From NCBI GenBank assembly GCA_023458995.1, contig JAEWVV010000076.1:1-6155 (forward strand): a stretch of 6,155 nt of DNA, in the 5' to 3' direction. This DNA is from Bacillota bacterium (GTDB taxonomy: Bacteria > Bacillota_I > Bacilli_A > Acholeplasmatales > Acholeplasmataceae). Below the pieces are notes generated by a model. It did no database searches. It had not been told where the DNA came from and saw only the letters and a program-made list of their open reading frames with translations. Positions 1-5,838 of the stretch are shown here, piece after piece. The position numbers and the translations under genes were made by a program. Within the stretch, counting starts at the first letter, position 1. The number at the start of each line of letters is the position of its first letter.

Positions 1-262
1 TATTGATTATCATTAAGAAGCTAGACAAGATCTCGTCTATATTACAACATTTCCTTGGGCATTTTATCAAAGCGTTACCCAAGCAACGAATCTTGATTCT
101 AAAGATGCAATCCCCCGTATGACTTGGGGAAAATATGAAGAACAAATGGGGCGTATCATCATGCCATTTTCAGTATCTGTACATCATGCGTTTGTTGATG
201 GACTTCATGTTGGAATGCTCATTAAAAATATACAAAAATCTTTAAATGCGTATCTAGACTAA
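1..262 (+). pseudogene. chloramphenicol acetyltransferase-like protein, C-terminal remnant with in-frame stop
   Basis: The frame ending at the TAA of 260-262 encodes an 81-residue tail after an in-frame TAA at 14-16. It carries the hallmarks of the chloramphenicol acetyltransferase (CAT) fold: an ITTFPWAFYQSVT stretch matching the conserved SCxPWxSFT region, a TWGKYEEQ segment, and the active-site motif HHAFVDGLH, which keeps the catalytic His and structural Asp of HHxxxDGxH. Enzymes of this family transfer acetyl from acetyl-CoA to a hydroxyl in the cytoplasm. Residues on both sides of the early TAA (IDYH before, EARQDLVYI after) read like continuous family sequence, so a nonsense change is likelier than a natural start after it. 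The first in-frame ATG (119-121) lies too far inside the fold to give a working protein. The 5' part lies outside the window, so true length and status are unknown. E2 acyltransferases share an HxxxDG motif but lack the surrounding CAT signature. The family call is fairly sure, the pseudogene status less so. Confidence 0.62.
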
Positions 263-271
263 CAGATTAAG

Positions 272-301
272 CCTTCATTCCTATGAGGGTTTTTCTTTTT
301 T
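272..301 (+). terminator. rho-independent terminator after the CAT-like gene
   Basis: A 7-bp stem, CCTTCAT (272-278) with ATGAGGG (283-289) including one G-T pair, closes a TCCT loop. A T-rich run from 290 to 301 follows directly. It lies 9 bases after the stop at 260-262 and isolates the upstream gene from the operon promoter. Confidence 0.85.
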
Positions 302-321
302 TATTTATTCTAAATTTGATA

Positions 322-343
322 TGTTTTCATGCCTGTTTTCATG
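322..343. repeat. tandem 10-bp direct repeat TGTTTTCATG
   Basis: TGTTTTCATG occurs at 322-331 and again at 334-343, a 12-bp period with only CC between the copies. It lies about 45 bases upstream of the -35 region of the operon promoter. The near-helical spacing would suit two copies of a regulator side by side. No factor is identified and the function is inferred only from position. Confidence 0.45.
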
Positions 344-384
344 TAAATAAATGATTTATGTGAAATTTTTATTTTTCCAAAAAA

Positions 385-404
385 ATATATGATAAATCAT
401 ATAT
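385..404. promoter_or_regulatory. perfect inverted repeat, candidate operator
   Basis: ATATATGAT (385-393) and ATCATATAT (396-404) are exact reverse complements separated by AA, giving a 20-bp two-fold symmetric site. It covers the -35 region and much of the spacer of the operon promoter, a placement typical of a repressor operator for a dimeric helix-turn-helix protein. With no T-tract and an AA loop it is not a terminator. The regulator is unknown. Confidence 0.55.
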
Positions 405-417
405 GCTATGTTATAAT
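389..417 (+). promoter_or_regulatory. sigma-A-type promoter of the dehydrogenase/Vor operon
   Basis: A perfect TATAAT at 412-417 is preceded by an extended -10 TG at 409-410. A weak -35 match, ATGATA (389-394, four of six to TTGACA), lies 17 bases upstream. Transcription should start near 424, leaving a leader of about 34 bases before the ATG at 458. The weak -35 is embedded in the inverted repeat of 385-404. Confidence 0.75.
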
Positions 418-423
418 CATTGA

Positions 424-437
424 TGTAAGCGCTTTTA
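424..437 (+). promoter_or_regulatory. cre-like site (CcpA operator) at the operon transcription start
   Basis: TGTAAGCGCTTTTA matches the Bacillus cre consensus TGWAARCGYTWNCA at all positions but the thirteenth. It begins at about the predicted transcription start, a position where CcpA bound with HPr-Ser-P normally represses. The consensus is established knowledge; whether this organism has CcpA is not visible here. Confidence 0.6.
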
Positions 438-444
438 AAAATCG

Positions 445-451
445 AAGGGAG
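445..451 (+). promoter_or_regulatory. ribosome binding site that sets the dehydrogenase start
   Basis: AAGGGAG is centred about ten bases before the ATG at 458-460. The open frame extends upstream to an ATG at 389, but that codon lies in the -35 region, upstream of the expected transcript, and has no comparable site. The Shine-Dalgarno therefore fixes the start at 458. Confidence 0.8.
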
Positions 452-457
452 AATAAC

Positions 458-1537
458 ATGAGCGATTTTAAGCATTTTGAGTATATGGAAAAACACCAGT
501 ACGAACAAGTCGTCTATTTTTATGATAAGACGACAGGATTAAAAGGAATTACCTGCATTCACAACACCACATTAGGACCAGCCCTTGGTGGTACTAGACT
601 GTGGAATTATGCGACTGAGGAAGAAGCGGTTGTTGACGCTTTAAGACTCGCAAGAGGTATGACCTACAAAGCTGCAGCTGCAGGCCTAAATCTTGGTGGT
701 GGGAAAACCGTTTTAATCGGTGATCCGGAAAAAGTTAAATCTGAAGGTTACTTCAGAGCATTAGGCCGTTACGTTCAAAGTTTAAACGGAAGATACATCA
801 CTGCAGAAGACGTAAATACCAGTACTAAAGATATGGATTTCGTATCCATGGAAACTGACTATGTCGTTGGACTTGAAGGTAAGTCCGGTAATCCATCACC
901 CATGACTGCACTTGGTGCATTCCATGGTATTAGAGCATCATTACAATATAAATTTGGCGATCAAGATTTTACTAAATATACATTTGCAGTTCAAGGAGCA
1001 GGACAAACTGGTTACTACTTAATCAAGAAGCTCATTGAATCAAAAGCTAAAAAGATCTATTTCTCTGAAATTAATCCAAAACATATTGAACGTATGAAGA
1101 AAGAACATCCTGAAGTTGAATTTGTTGAACCAAAAAATTATTTCAGTTTACCCGTTGATGTATTAGTTCCCTGTGCATTAGGTGGAACTTTAAACGATGA
1201 TACGATTCCTCAAATCAAGGCTAAAGTTATTGCTGGTACAGCAAATAACGTTTTACTTGATGAAGACATCCATGGCAATATGATTAAAGATAGAAATATC
1301 TTATACGCACCAGACTTTGTTATTAACGCTGGCGGTTTAATCAACGTTGCTCATGAATTAAAAGATTATAATGTTGGACGTGCAACACGTGATATCGAAA
1401 AGATTTATGATCGTTTATTAGAAATCTTTAAGATTGCAGAAAACGAAAACATTCATACACAACTTGCAGCAAAAGTATTCGCTAAGAAACGTATTGAAAC
1501 GATTAACAACGTACAAGGCAATTACATCAAACGATAG
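458..1537 (+). CDS. leucine dehydrogenase-type branched-chain amino acid dehydrogenase
   Basis: This 359-residue cytoplasmic enzyme belongs to the Glu/Leu/Phe/Val dehydrogenase family and is close in length to Bacillus leucine dehydrogenases (about 364-366). It should oxidatively deaminate leucine, valine or isoleucine to the 2-oxoacid with NAD+, releasing ammonia; the reaction is reversible. The N-terminal substrate domain has TLGPALGGTR (38-47), Lys71 in RGMTYK, catalytic Lys83 in GLNLGGGKT and Asp118 in ITAEDV, matching the Lys68/Lys80/Asp115 set known from leucine dehydrogenase. The Rossmann domain has GAGQTG (180-185), and an acidic Glu204 in FSEIN favours NAD over NADP. APDFVINAGGLINVA near the C-terminus is also family-typical. 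It is first in an operon with a branched-chain 2-oxoacid:ferredoxin oxidoreductase, which would take its product, so leucine/valine activity fits best. Phenylalanine dehydrogenase is the main alternative. An inverted repeat and a cre-like site upstream suggest regulation. Confidence 0.88.
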   Translation: MSDFKHFEYMEKHQYEQVVYFYDKTTGLKGITCIHNTTLGPALGGTRLWNYATEEEAVVDALRLARGMTYKAAAAGLNLGGGKTVLIGDPEKVKSEGYFRALGRYVQSLNGRYITAEDVNTSTKDMDFVSMETDYVVGLEGKSGNPSPMTALGAFHGIRASLQYKFGDQDFTKYTFAVQGAGQTGYYLIKKLIESKAKKIYFSEINPKHIERMKKEHPEVEFVEPKNYFSLPVDVLVPCALGGTLNDDTIPQIKAKVIAGTANNVLLDEDIHGNMIKDRNILYAPDFVINAGGLINVAHELKDYNVGRATRDIEKIYDRLLEIFKIAENENIHTQLAAKVFAKKRIETINNVQGNYIKR

Positions 1538-1544
1538 GGAGTGG
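1536..1544 (+). promoter_or_regulatory. ribosome binding site for the GTG-started ferredoxin gene
   Basis: AGGGAGTGG overlaps the TAG stop of the dehydrogenase (1535-1537) and stands just before the GTG at 1549-1551. An ATG at 1547-1549 is out of frame, so GTG is the start. The overlap with the upstream stop suggests coupled translation. Confidence 0.7.
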
Positions 1545-1548
1545 AAAT

Positions 1549-1770
1549 GTGAGAAAAGGAAGATTAACATTCGACAACGAATCGTGTAAAGGTTGCGAAC
1601 TTTGTGTCACGTTTTGTCCAGTCGAAATCTTATCCTTGGATAAAGAACGAATCAACGCTAATGGATATAATTTAATTTCTGTAAGTGATATGGATAAGTG
1701 CATCGCATGCGCACAATGCGCGATCGTCTGTCCAGATTCAGTGATTAAGGTGGAGGTTTTAGAATCATGA
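1549..1770 (+). CDS. vorD: 2-oxoacid:ferredoxin oxidoreductase, delta (ferredoxin-type) subunit, VorD-like
   Basis: This 73-residue protein has two complete CxxCxxCxxxCP motifs: Cys13, 16, 19 and 23, and Cys51, 54, 57 and 61. It can therefore carry two [4Fe-4S] clusters. In the VorDBAC type of 2-oxoacid:ferredoxin oxidoreductase this subunit passes electrons from the catalytic subunits to free ferredoxin. It starts at GTG 1549, 11 bases after the dehydrogenase stop, and its TGA overlaps the next ATG in an ATGA junction. This is typical of subunits made in fixed ratio. A free 2x[4Fe-4S] ferredoxin of similar size would look alike; its place directly before the alpha subunit makes the delta-subunit reading much the better one. 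Confidence 0.87.
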   Translation: MRKGRLTFDNESCKGCELCVTFCPVEILSLDKERINANGYNLISVSDMDKCIACAQCAIVCPDSVIKVEVLES

Positions 1771-2837
1771 GTAAGGTACTAATGAAAGGTAATGAAGCAA
1801 TCGCGCTTGCTGCAGTTGCTGCAGGTTGTGATGCATTCTTCGGTTACCCAATTACCCCACAAAATGAAATTCCAGAATATTTATCCAAGTACTTAACCGA
1901 AAAAGGTAAAGTATTCGTCCAAGCAGAATCAGAAGTTGCAGCCATCAACATGGTATATGGTGCTGCAGGTGCTGGTGCACGTGTGATGACATCCTCATCA
2001 TCTGTAGGTATCGCTTTAAAACAAGAAGGTATTAGTTATTTAGCAGGTGCTGAGCTTCCATGTGTGCTTGTATCTGTCATGCGTGCAGGCCCCGGTTTAG
2101 GTGGTATTCAACCTTCACAAGGTGACTATTATCAAGCAACGCGTGGTGGTGGAAATGGTGATTATCATGTGATTGTTTTTGCTCCAGAATCCATTCAAGA
2201 AATCGTCGACTTAATGAAAGAAGCATTTGATATCGCTGATATTTACCGTAACCCAGTCATGCTTTTAGCCGATGGATTAATCGGTCAAATGATGGAAACC
2301 GTCGATATGGATAAACCCATCAAAAAGCGCGATATTAAGCCAAAAACATATGCTACAACAGGAACAGATTTCCATGACGGAAGAAACATTATTAACTCAT
2401 TAGGTCTTGATCCTGTCTACCTTGAAAAGCATAATCATGCGCTTCAAGCTAAATACAAAGAAGTCATTAAAAATGAAGTAAGAGTCGAAGTATCTAATCT
2501 TGAAGATGCAGACTATGTCATCGTAGCTTATGGAACAGTTGCACGTATCGTAAGATCCGCAATTGAAACACTCGCTGAAAAAGGTATCAAGATTGGTTTA
2601 ATTCGTCCAATTTCATTATGGCCATATCCAAAGAAAGCTTTTGACCTTATTCCTAAGACATGTAAAGGTATATTAGTCACTGAAATGAGTATGGGTCAAA
2701 TGCTTGATGATGTACTCATCAGCAATAAAGGAAGATTTAAAGTTGGTTTTTATGGACGTGCTGGCGGTATGGTTCCTGATCCTGAAGAAATTGTTGATGC
2801 CATTCTCAATTTTGAAGATAAGGTGGTGGAATCATGA
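1767..2837 (+). CDS. vorB: 2-oxoacid:ferredoxin oxidoreductase alpha subunit, VorB-like (3-methyl-2-oxobutanoate type)
   Basis: At 356 residues this has the usual VorB/KorA length. The N-terminal pyrimidine-binding domain of this thiamine-diphosphate enzyme carries GYPITPQ (26-32) and AESEVAA (53-59); the Glu in the latter region is expected to activate the cofactor. TSSSSVG (75-81) and RAGPGLGG-IQPSQGDYYQATRGG (about 106-128) follow and are typical of this subunit. The C-terminal third (about 245-345, with YGTVARI and IRPISLWPYP) matches the transketolase C-terminal-like domain. With the beta subunit it forms the active site that decarboxylates 2-oxoacids and transfers the acyl group to CoA. 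A GGAGG ribosome site (1752-1756) lies 10 bases upstream, and the start overlaps the ferredoxin stop. Substrate cannot be read from sequence alone: 2-oxoglutarate (Kor) is the alternative, but the adjoining leucine dehydrogenase argues for branched-chain 2-oxoacids. Confidence 0.85.
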   Translation: MSKVLMKGNEAIALAAVAAGCDAFFGYPITPQNEIPEYLSKYLTEKGKVFVQAESEVAAINMVYGAAGAGARVMTSSSSVGIALKQEGISYLAGAELPCVLVSVMRAGPGLGGIQPSQGDYYQATRGGGNGDYHVIVFAPESIQEIVDLMKEAFDIADIYRNPVMLLADGLIGQMMETVDMDKPIKKRDIKPKTYATTGTDFHDGRNIINSLGLDPVYLEKHNHALQAKYKEVIKNEVRVEVSNLEDADYVIVAYGTVARIVRSAIETLAEKGIKIGLIRPISLWPYPKKAFDLIPKTCKGILVTEMSMGQMLDDVLISNKGRFKVGFYGRAGGMVPDPEEIVDAILNFEDKVVES

Positions 2838-3577
2838 TTAAATATGAACGCTCACAAGGTTTAACTAAAGCACATACCCATTATTGCCCAGGATGTACCC
2901 ATGGTATACTCCACAAATTGGTTGCTGAAGTACTTGAAGAACTTGGTATTTTAGGAAAAACGGTTGGTATTGCATCCGTTGGATGTTCTGTATTTAGTTA
3001 CGACTATATCAATACTGATTACCAACAAACACCACACGGTCGTGCGTGTGCGGTAGCTACAGGTATTAAACGTGTTTTACCAGACCGTGTTGTCTTCACT
3101 TATCAAGGTGATGGTGACTTCGGTTCAATCGGTATTGCTGAAGGTATTCATGCAGCAAACCGTGGGGAAAACATAACTGCAATTGTTGCAAATAATGCGA
3201 CTTATGGTATGACTGGTGGACAAATGGCACCAACTACACTTTTAGGTCAAGTATCTACAACATCTCAACAAGGAAGAAATAAAGAAATGCATGGTTCACC
3301 ACTTCATATCTCTGAGATATTTGCACAAATTGAAGGTGCAGCCTATGTTGAACGTGTATCACTTCATGATATTCCTAATATTCGTAAAGCGAAAAAAGCG
3401 ATTAAAAAAGCTTTTACTTACCAATTAGAGAAAAAAGGTTTTACATTGATTGAAGTCATCTCAACATGTCCAGTTAACTGGGGCATGAAACCAAGAGAAG
3501 CACTCGACTGGGCAAAAGAACATATGATTCCAGTTTATCCACTTGGTGTGTATAAGGATGTGGAAAATCATGATTAG
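2834..3577 (+). CDS. vorA: 2-oxoacid:ferredoxin oxidoreductase beta subunit, VorA-like, TPP-binding
   Basis: This 247-residue protein is the short beta type found with separate alpha, gamma and delta subunits. It holds the thiamine-diphosphate and Mg2+ site: GDGD (92-95) followed by NNATYGMTGGQ (120-130), the usual GDG(x)nNN pattern. Four cysteines placed as in the family, Cys18 and Cys21 in HYCPGC, Cys51 in VGCS and Cys212 in STCPVNWG, should bind the [4Fe-4S] cluster that takes electrons from the acyl-TPP radical. HGRACAVATGIK (68-79) is also characteristic. The gene starts at an ATGA overlap with the alpha stop, after an AAGGTGG-type ribosome site near 2820-2826, and its end overlaps the gamma start by 8 bases. 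All visible catalytic and cluster residues are present, so the enzyme looks functional. The 2-oxoacid it prefers is inferred from the operon. Confidence 0.86.
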   Translation: MIKYERSQGLTKAHTHYCPGCTHGILHKLVAEVLEELGILGKTVGIASVGCSVFSYDYINTDYQQTPHGRACAVATGIKRVLPDRVVFTYQGDGDFGSIGIAEGIHAANRGENITAIVANNATYGMTGGQMAPTTLLGQVSTTSQQGRNKEMHGSPLHISEIFAQIEGAAYVERVSLHDIPNIRKAKKAIKKAFTYQLEKKGFTLIEVISTCPVNWGMKPREALDWAKEHMIPVYPLGVYKDVENHD

Positions 3578-4106
3578 AACAATTCGTATTGCAGGATTTG
3601 GTGGTCAAGGGGTTATGCTTACTGGACAACTAATTGCATATGCAGCAAATCTTCAAGGGTTATACAGTCTATGGGTACCAACCTATGGTCCAGAAACACG
3701 TGGAGGAACTGCTAACTGTTCAGTGATCATTAGTGATAAACCCATTCATTCACCAATCTTTCAAAAATCAGATGACTTATTAGTTTTTAATGAACCATCA
3801 CTAGTGAAGTTTATTTCTAAGACAAAGGAAAAGGGTAATCTCTTTTATAACGCATCACTCATTAAAAGAGAAATCGAAATACCAGATACAAACATTTATG
3901 GTGTTCCCATGACTGAACTTGCTCAATCCTTAGAAAAACCACAAGTAGCTAATATGGTTATGCTTGGTGCTTATTTGAAAAAAGTAGACATCTTCAAAGA
4001 AGAAGTGATTCTCGAATCACTTAAACATTTCCTAGGAGCTAAAAAGCTTTCAATGTTACCCATTAATCAAAAAGCGCTTTGTATAGGTTACGAATCAATC
4101 GAATAA
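3570..4106 (+). CDS. vorC: 2-oxoacid:ferredoxin oxidoreductase gamma subunit, VorC/KorC-like
   Basis: This 178-residue protein matches the gamma domain of pyruvate/ketoisovalerate oxidoreductases. GFGGQGVMLTGQLIA begins at residue 9 and YGPETRGGTANCSVIIS at about 39-55; both are family signatures. The gamma domain completes the complex and helps close the CoA-binding side in related enzymes. The ATG at 3570 is preferred over the upstream TTG at 3543 because GFGGQG then sits at its usual distance from the N-terminus and AAGGA (3554-3558) lies 11 bases upstream. The start overlaps the end of the beta gene by 8 bases, consistent with translational coupling. It is the last gene of the operon, followed 7 bases on by a terminator hairpin. 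With it the set delta-alpha-beta-gamma is complete. Confidence 0.86.
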   Translation: MIRTIRIAGFGGQGVMLTGQLIAYAANLQGLYSLWVPTYGPETRGGTANCSVIISDKPIHSPIFQKSDDLLVFNEPSLVKFISKTKEKGNLFYNASLIKREIEIPDTNIYGVPMTELAQSLEKPQVANMVMLGAYLKKVDIFKEEVILESLKHFLGAKKLSMLPINQKALCIGYESIE

Positions 4107-4113
4107 CAAAACG

Positions 4114-4145
4114 AAGGACATCTTAGTCGATGTCCTTTTTCTTTT
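4114..4145 (+). terminator. rho-independent terminator of the dehydrogenase/Vor operon
   Basis: A perfect 9-bp stem, AAGGACATC (4114-4122) with GATGTCCTT (4129-4137), encloses a TTAGTC loop and runs into a T-rich tract to about 4145. It starts 7 bases after the gamma-subunit stop and ends the operon. Confidence 0.92.
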
Positions 4146-4163
4146 ATTTTGAGTAACTTAAGG

Positions 4164-4192
4164 GTGAAAACGCTTCAATAACATGTTATAAT
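4164..4192 (+). promoter_or_regulatory. extended -10 promoter of the MFS transporter gene
   Basis: TATAAT at 4187-4192 is preceded by TG at 4184-4185, giving the same ATGTTATAAT string found in the operon promoter. The -35 region, GTGAAA (4164-4169), is weak (four of six) at 17-base spacing. Transcription should start near 4199, leaving a leader of about 35 bases. Confidence 0.72.
4165..4178 (+). promoter_or_regulatory. cre-like site (CcpA operator) over the -35 region
   Basis: TGAAAACGCTTCAA agrees with the cre consensus TGWAARCGYTWNCA at every position except the thirteenth. It covers the -35 and the upstream part of the spacer, where binding would block RNA polymerase. It is the second such site in the window, which supports both, but CcpA itself is not in view. 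Confidence 0.55.
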
Positions 4193-4233
4193 AACTACTG
4201 TGTTATACAAAAAATTATGAATAAGGTGAACTT

Positions 4234-5838
4234 ATGAAACTTGACTACAAAAAAGTATTTTATGTTGGACTAGCGTTTTTCATTATCTCAATCTTTTGGC
4301 AAACCTATGATAACATCGTTGCTAAAATATTGATTGATAAGTTTGGACTCAATCAAACATGGTCTGGTGTCGTCATGGCACTTGATAACGTTCTCGCACT
4401 CTTTATGTTACCTTTGTTTGGTGCAATATCTGATAAGACCAACCATAAACTAGGTAGAAGAACTCCTTATGTGATTGTTGGTACAGTTGTTGCAGCATTT
4501 GCATTTATTGGCTTATCGTTTGTTGATAACATACAAACAGCCCGCATCCAAGAAACTGCAATTATTGAAAAATATGAACGGATTACAGAAACGAATGATG
4601 AGTACCGTGAAAAACCACTTTACTGGACAGCATTACTTGTTGAAATGCAAGCTGATAGACTCGCTCAAAGAGCAAGTGGTCGGATAACACAAGCAAGTTA
4701 TGATCGTTATACGAAGTCAGTTTTTGAACCCATGACTGAAATACTTGCAGAAAACGGTCTTGATGATTTAGATGCCATCGAACTTTCTTATTTAGATGGA
4801 TACTATCACAGATATTTGAGTGAACTCGCTTGGGAAATCACAGTTGATAATCCAACAAATTTAATTGTCTTTGTTGCGATATTACTTGTTGCACTTGTTG
4901 CAATGTCAGTCTTTAGATCACCAGCAGTATCGCTTATGCCTGATGTCACGATGAAGCCTCTTAGATCAAAAGCGAATGCGATTATTAACCTTATGGGAGC
5001 TGCAGCGGGTGTTGTATCACTTCTCTTACTTACCGTCTTTGGACTCGGTGGCAAATCCTATGTCGACTATTCACTTGCATTCATCAGCGTTGGTCTAATC
5101 ATGATCGTCGTTTTAGTCATCTTCTTGTGGAAGGTTAAAGAACCTAAACTTGTTGCTGAAAAAGAAGCTGATGATGTTAAGTTTGGTCTGATTGAACAAG
5201 AAGGAGAAGTTCATGATATGCATGACCTTCCCAAAGATAAACGTATATCCTTATACCTTATTTTAGGTTCAGTATTCCTATGGTTTATGGGTTATAACGC
5301 TGTTATGACTAAAGTTTCAGACTATGCACCTAAAATTCTTCAATTATCATCATTTACATTACCACTCTTAATCGCAAACATCACAGCAATATTAGCTTTT
5401 GTTCCAATCGGTATTGTATCAACGAAGTTTGGTAGAAGAAAAACCATTTTAGCAGGTATTGTTCTCTTAACACTTTGCTTTGGTAGCGTCTTCTTCTTAA
5501 GTAAAGATACAGGTTGGGTTATGTTTATTGTGTTTGGTCTTACAGGTATTGGTTGGGCTACAATTAACGTCAACTCTTATCCAATGGTTGTTGAACTTGC
5601 AAAAGGTTCAAACGTTGGTAAATACACAGGTTACTATTATGCATTCTCAATGGCTGCACAAATTCTAACACCGATTCTATCAGGATTCTTCATGGATTTA
5701 ATTCATCCAAAAGCACTTTTCCCTTATGCAACTCTATTCGTTGCTTTAGCATTTATTACGATGTTCTTTACAAAACATGGTGATGCAGCTCCTGAGAAGA
5801 AGTCAGTATTAGAAAGTTTTGACGTTGACATGGATTAA
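4234..5838 (+). CDS. MFS transporter, SLC45/GPH-like (probable sugar:cation symporter) with large TM3-TM4 loop
   Basis: This 534-residue integral membrane protein has about 12 predicted helices, roughly at 9-30, 43-65, 78-97, 209-227, 250-270, 279-299, 338-356, 374-396, 404-422, 428-447, 465-486 and 494-513. The major-facilitator A motif is clear after TM2, GAISDKTNHKLGRR (63-76), and is echoed in the second half by STKFGRR (396-402). WQTYDNIVAKI near the start and FRSPAVSLMPD (227-237) resemble bacterial SLC45/GPH-type sugar transporters, so uptake of a di- or oligosaccharide with a cation is likely. The substrate cannot be stated. Unusually, about 108 charged, mostly helical residues (100-208) lie between TM3 and TM4, on the outside by the expected topology. 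A charged cytoplasmic linker (302-337) joins the two halves. AAGGTGA (4223-4229) precedes the ATG. The gene has its own promoter with a cre-like site and looks monocistronic. Confidence 0.82.
   Translation: MKLDYKKVFYVGLAFFIISIFWQTYDNIVAKILIDKFGLNQTWSGVVMALDNVLALFMLPLFGAISDKTNHKLGRRTPYVIVGTVVAAFAFIGLSFVDNIQTARIQETAIIEKYERITETNDEYREKPLYWTALLVEMQADRLAQRASGRITQASYDRYTKSVFEPMTEILAENGLDDLDAIELSYLDGYYHRYLSELAWEITVDNPTNLIVFVAILLVALVAMSVFRSPAVSLMPDVTMKPLRSKANAIINLMGAAAGVVSLLLLTVFGLGGKSYVDYSLAFISVGLIMIVVLVIFLWKVKEPKLVAEKEADDVKFGLIEQEGEVHDMHDLPKDKRISLYLILGSVFLWFMGYNAVMTKVSDYAPKILQLSSFTLPLLIANITAILAFVPIGIVSTKFGRRKTILAGIVLLTLCFGSVFFLSKDTGWVMFIVFGLTGIGWATINVNSYPMVVELAKGSNVGKYTGYYYAFSMAAQILTPILSGFFMDLIHPKALFPYATLFVALAFITMFFTKHGDAAPEKKSVLESFDVDMD

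Noticed and set aside
355..380. Possible Rex operator (TTATGTGAAA...TTTTTCCA)
   Set aside because: Only one half resembles the Rex site TTGTGAA-N4-TTCACAA; the other half does not match and the spacing is wrong.
389..457. N-terminal extension of the dehydrogenase from an ATG at 389
   Set aside because: The extra 23 residues are encoded by the -35/-10 region and cre-like site, lack a ribosome site and have no counterpart in leucine dehydrogenases; AAGGGAG before the ATG at 458 decides the start.
263..457. Amino-acid riboswitch or T-box leader before the operon
   Set aside because: The transcript should begin near 424, leaving only about 34 untranslated bases, too short for a T-box or riboswitch; the hairpin at 272-289 belongs to the upstream gene.
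3543..3569. Upstream TTG start for the gamma subunit
   Set aside because: It would add nine residues read out of the end of the beta gene. The ATG at 3570 gives the usual gamma-subunit N-terminus and has its own AAGGA site.
4475..5573. Open frames within the transporter gene (plus strand 4475-4687; minus strand 4806-5054 and 5340-5573)
   Set aside because: They lie in other frames of a clear membrane-protein gene, have no recognisable domains and no convincing ribosome sites, and look like by-products of its codon composition.
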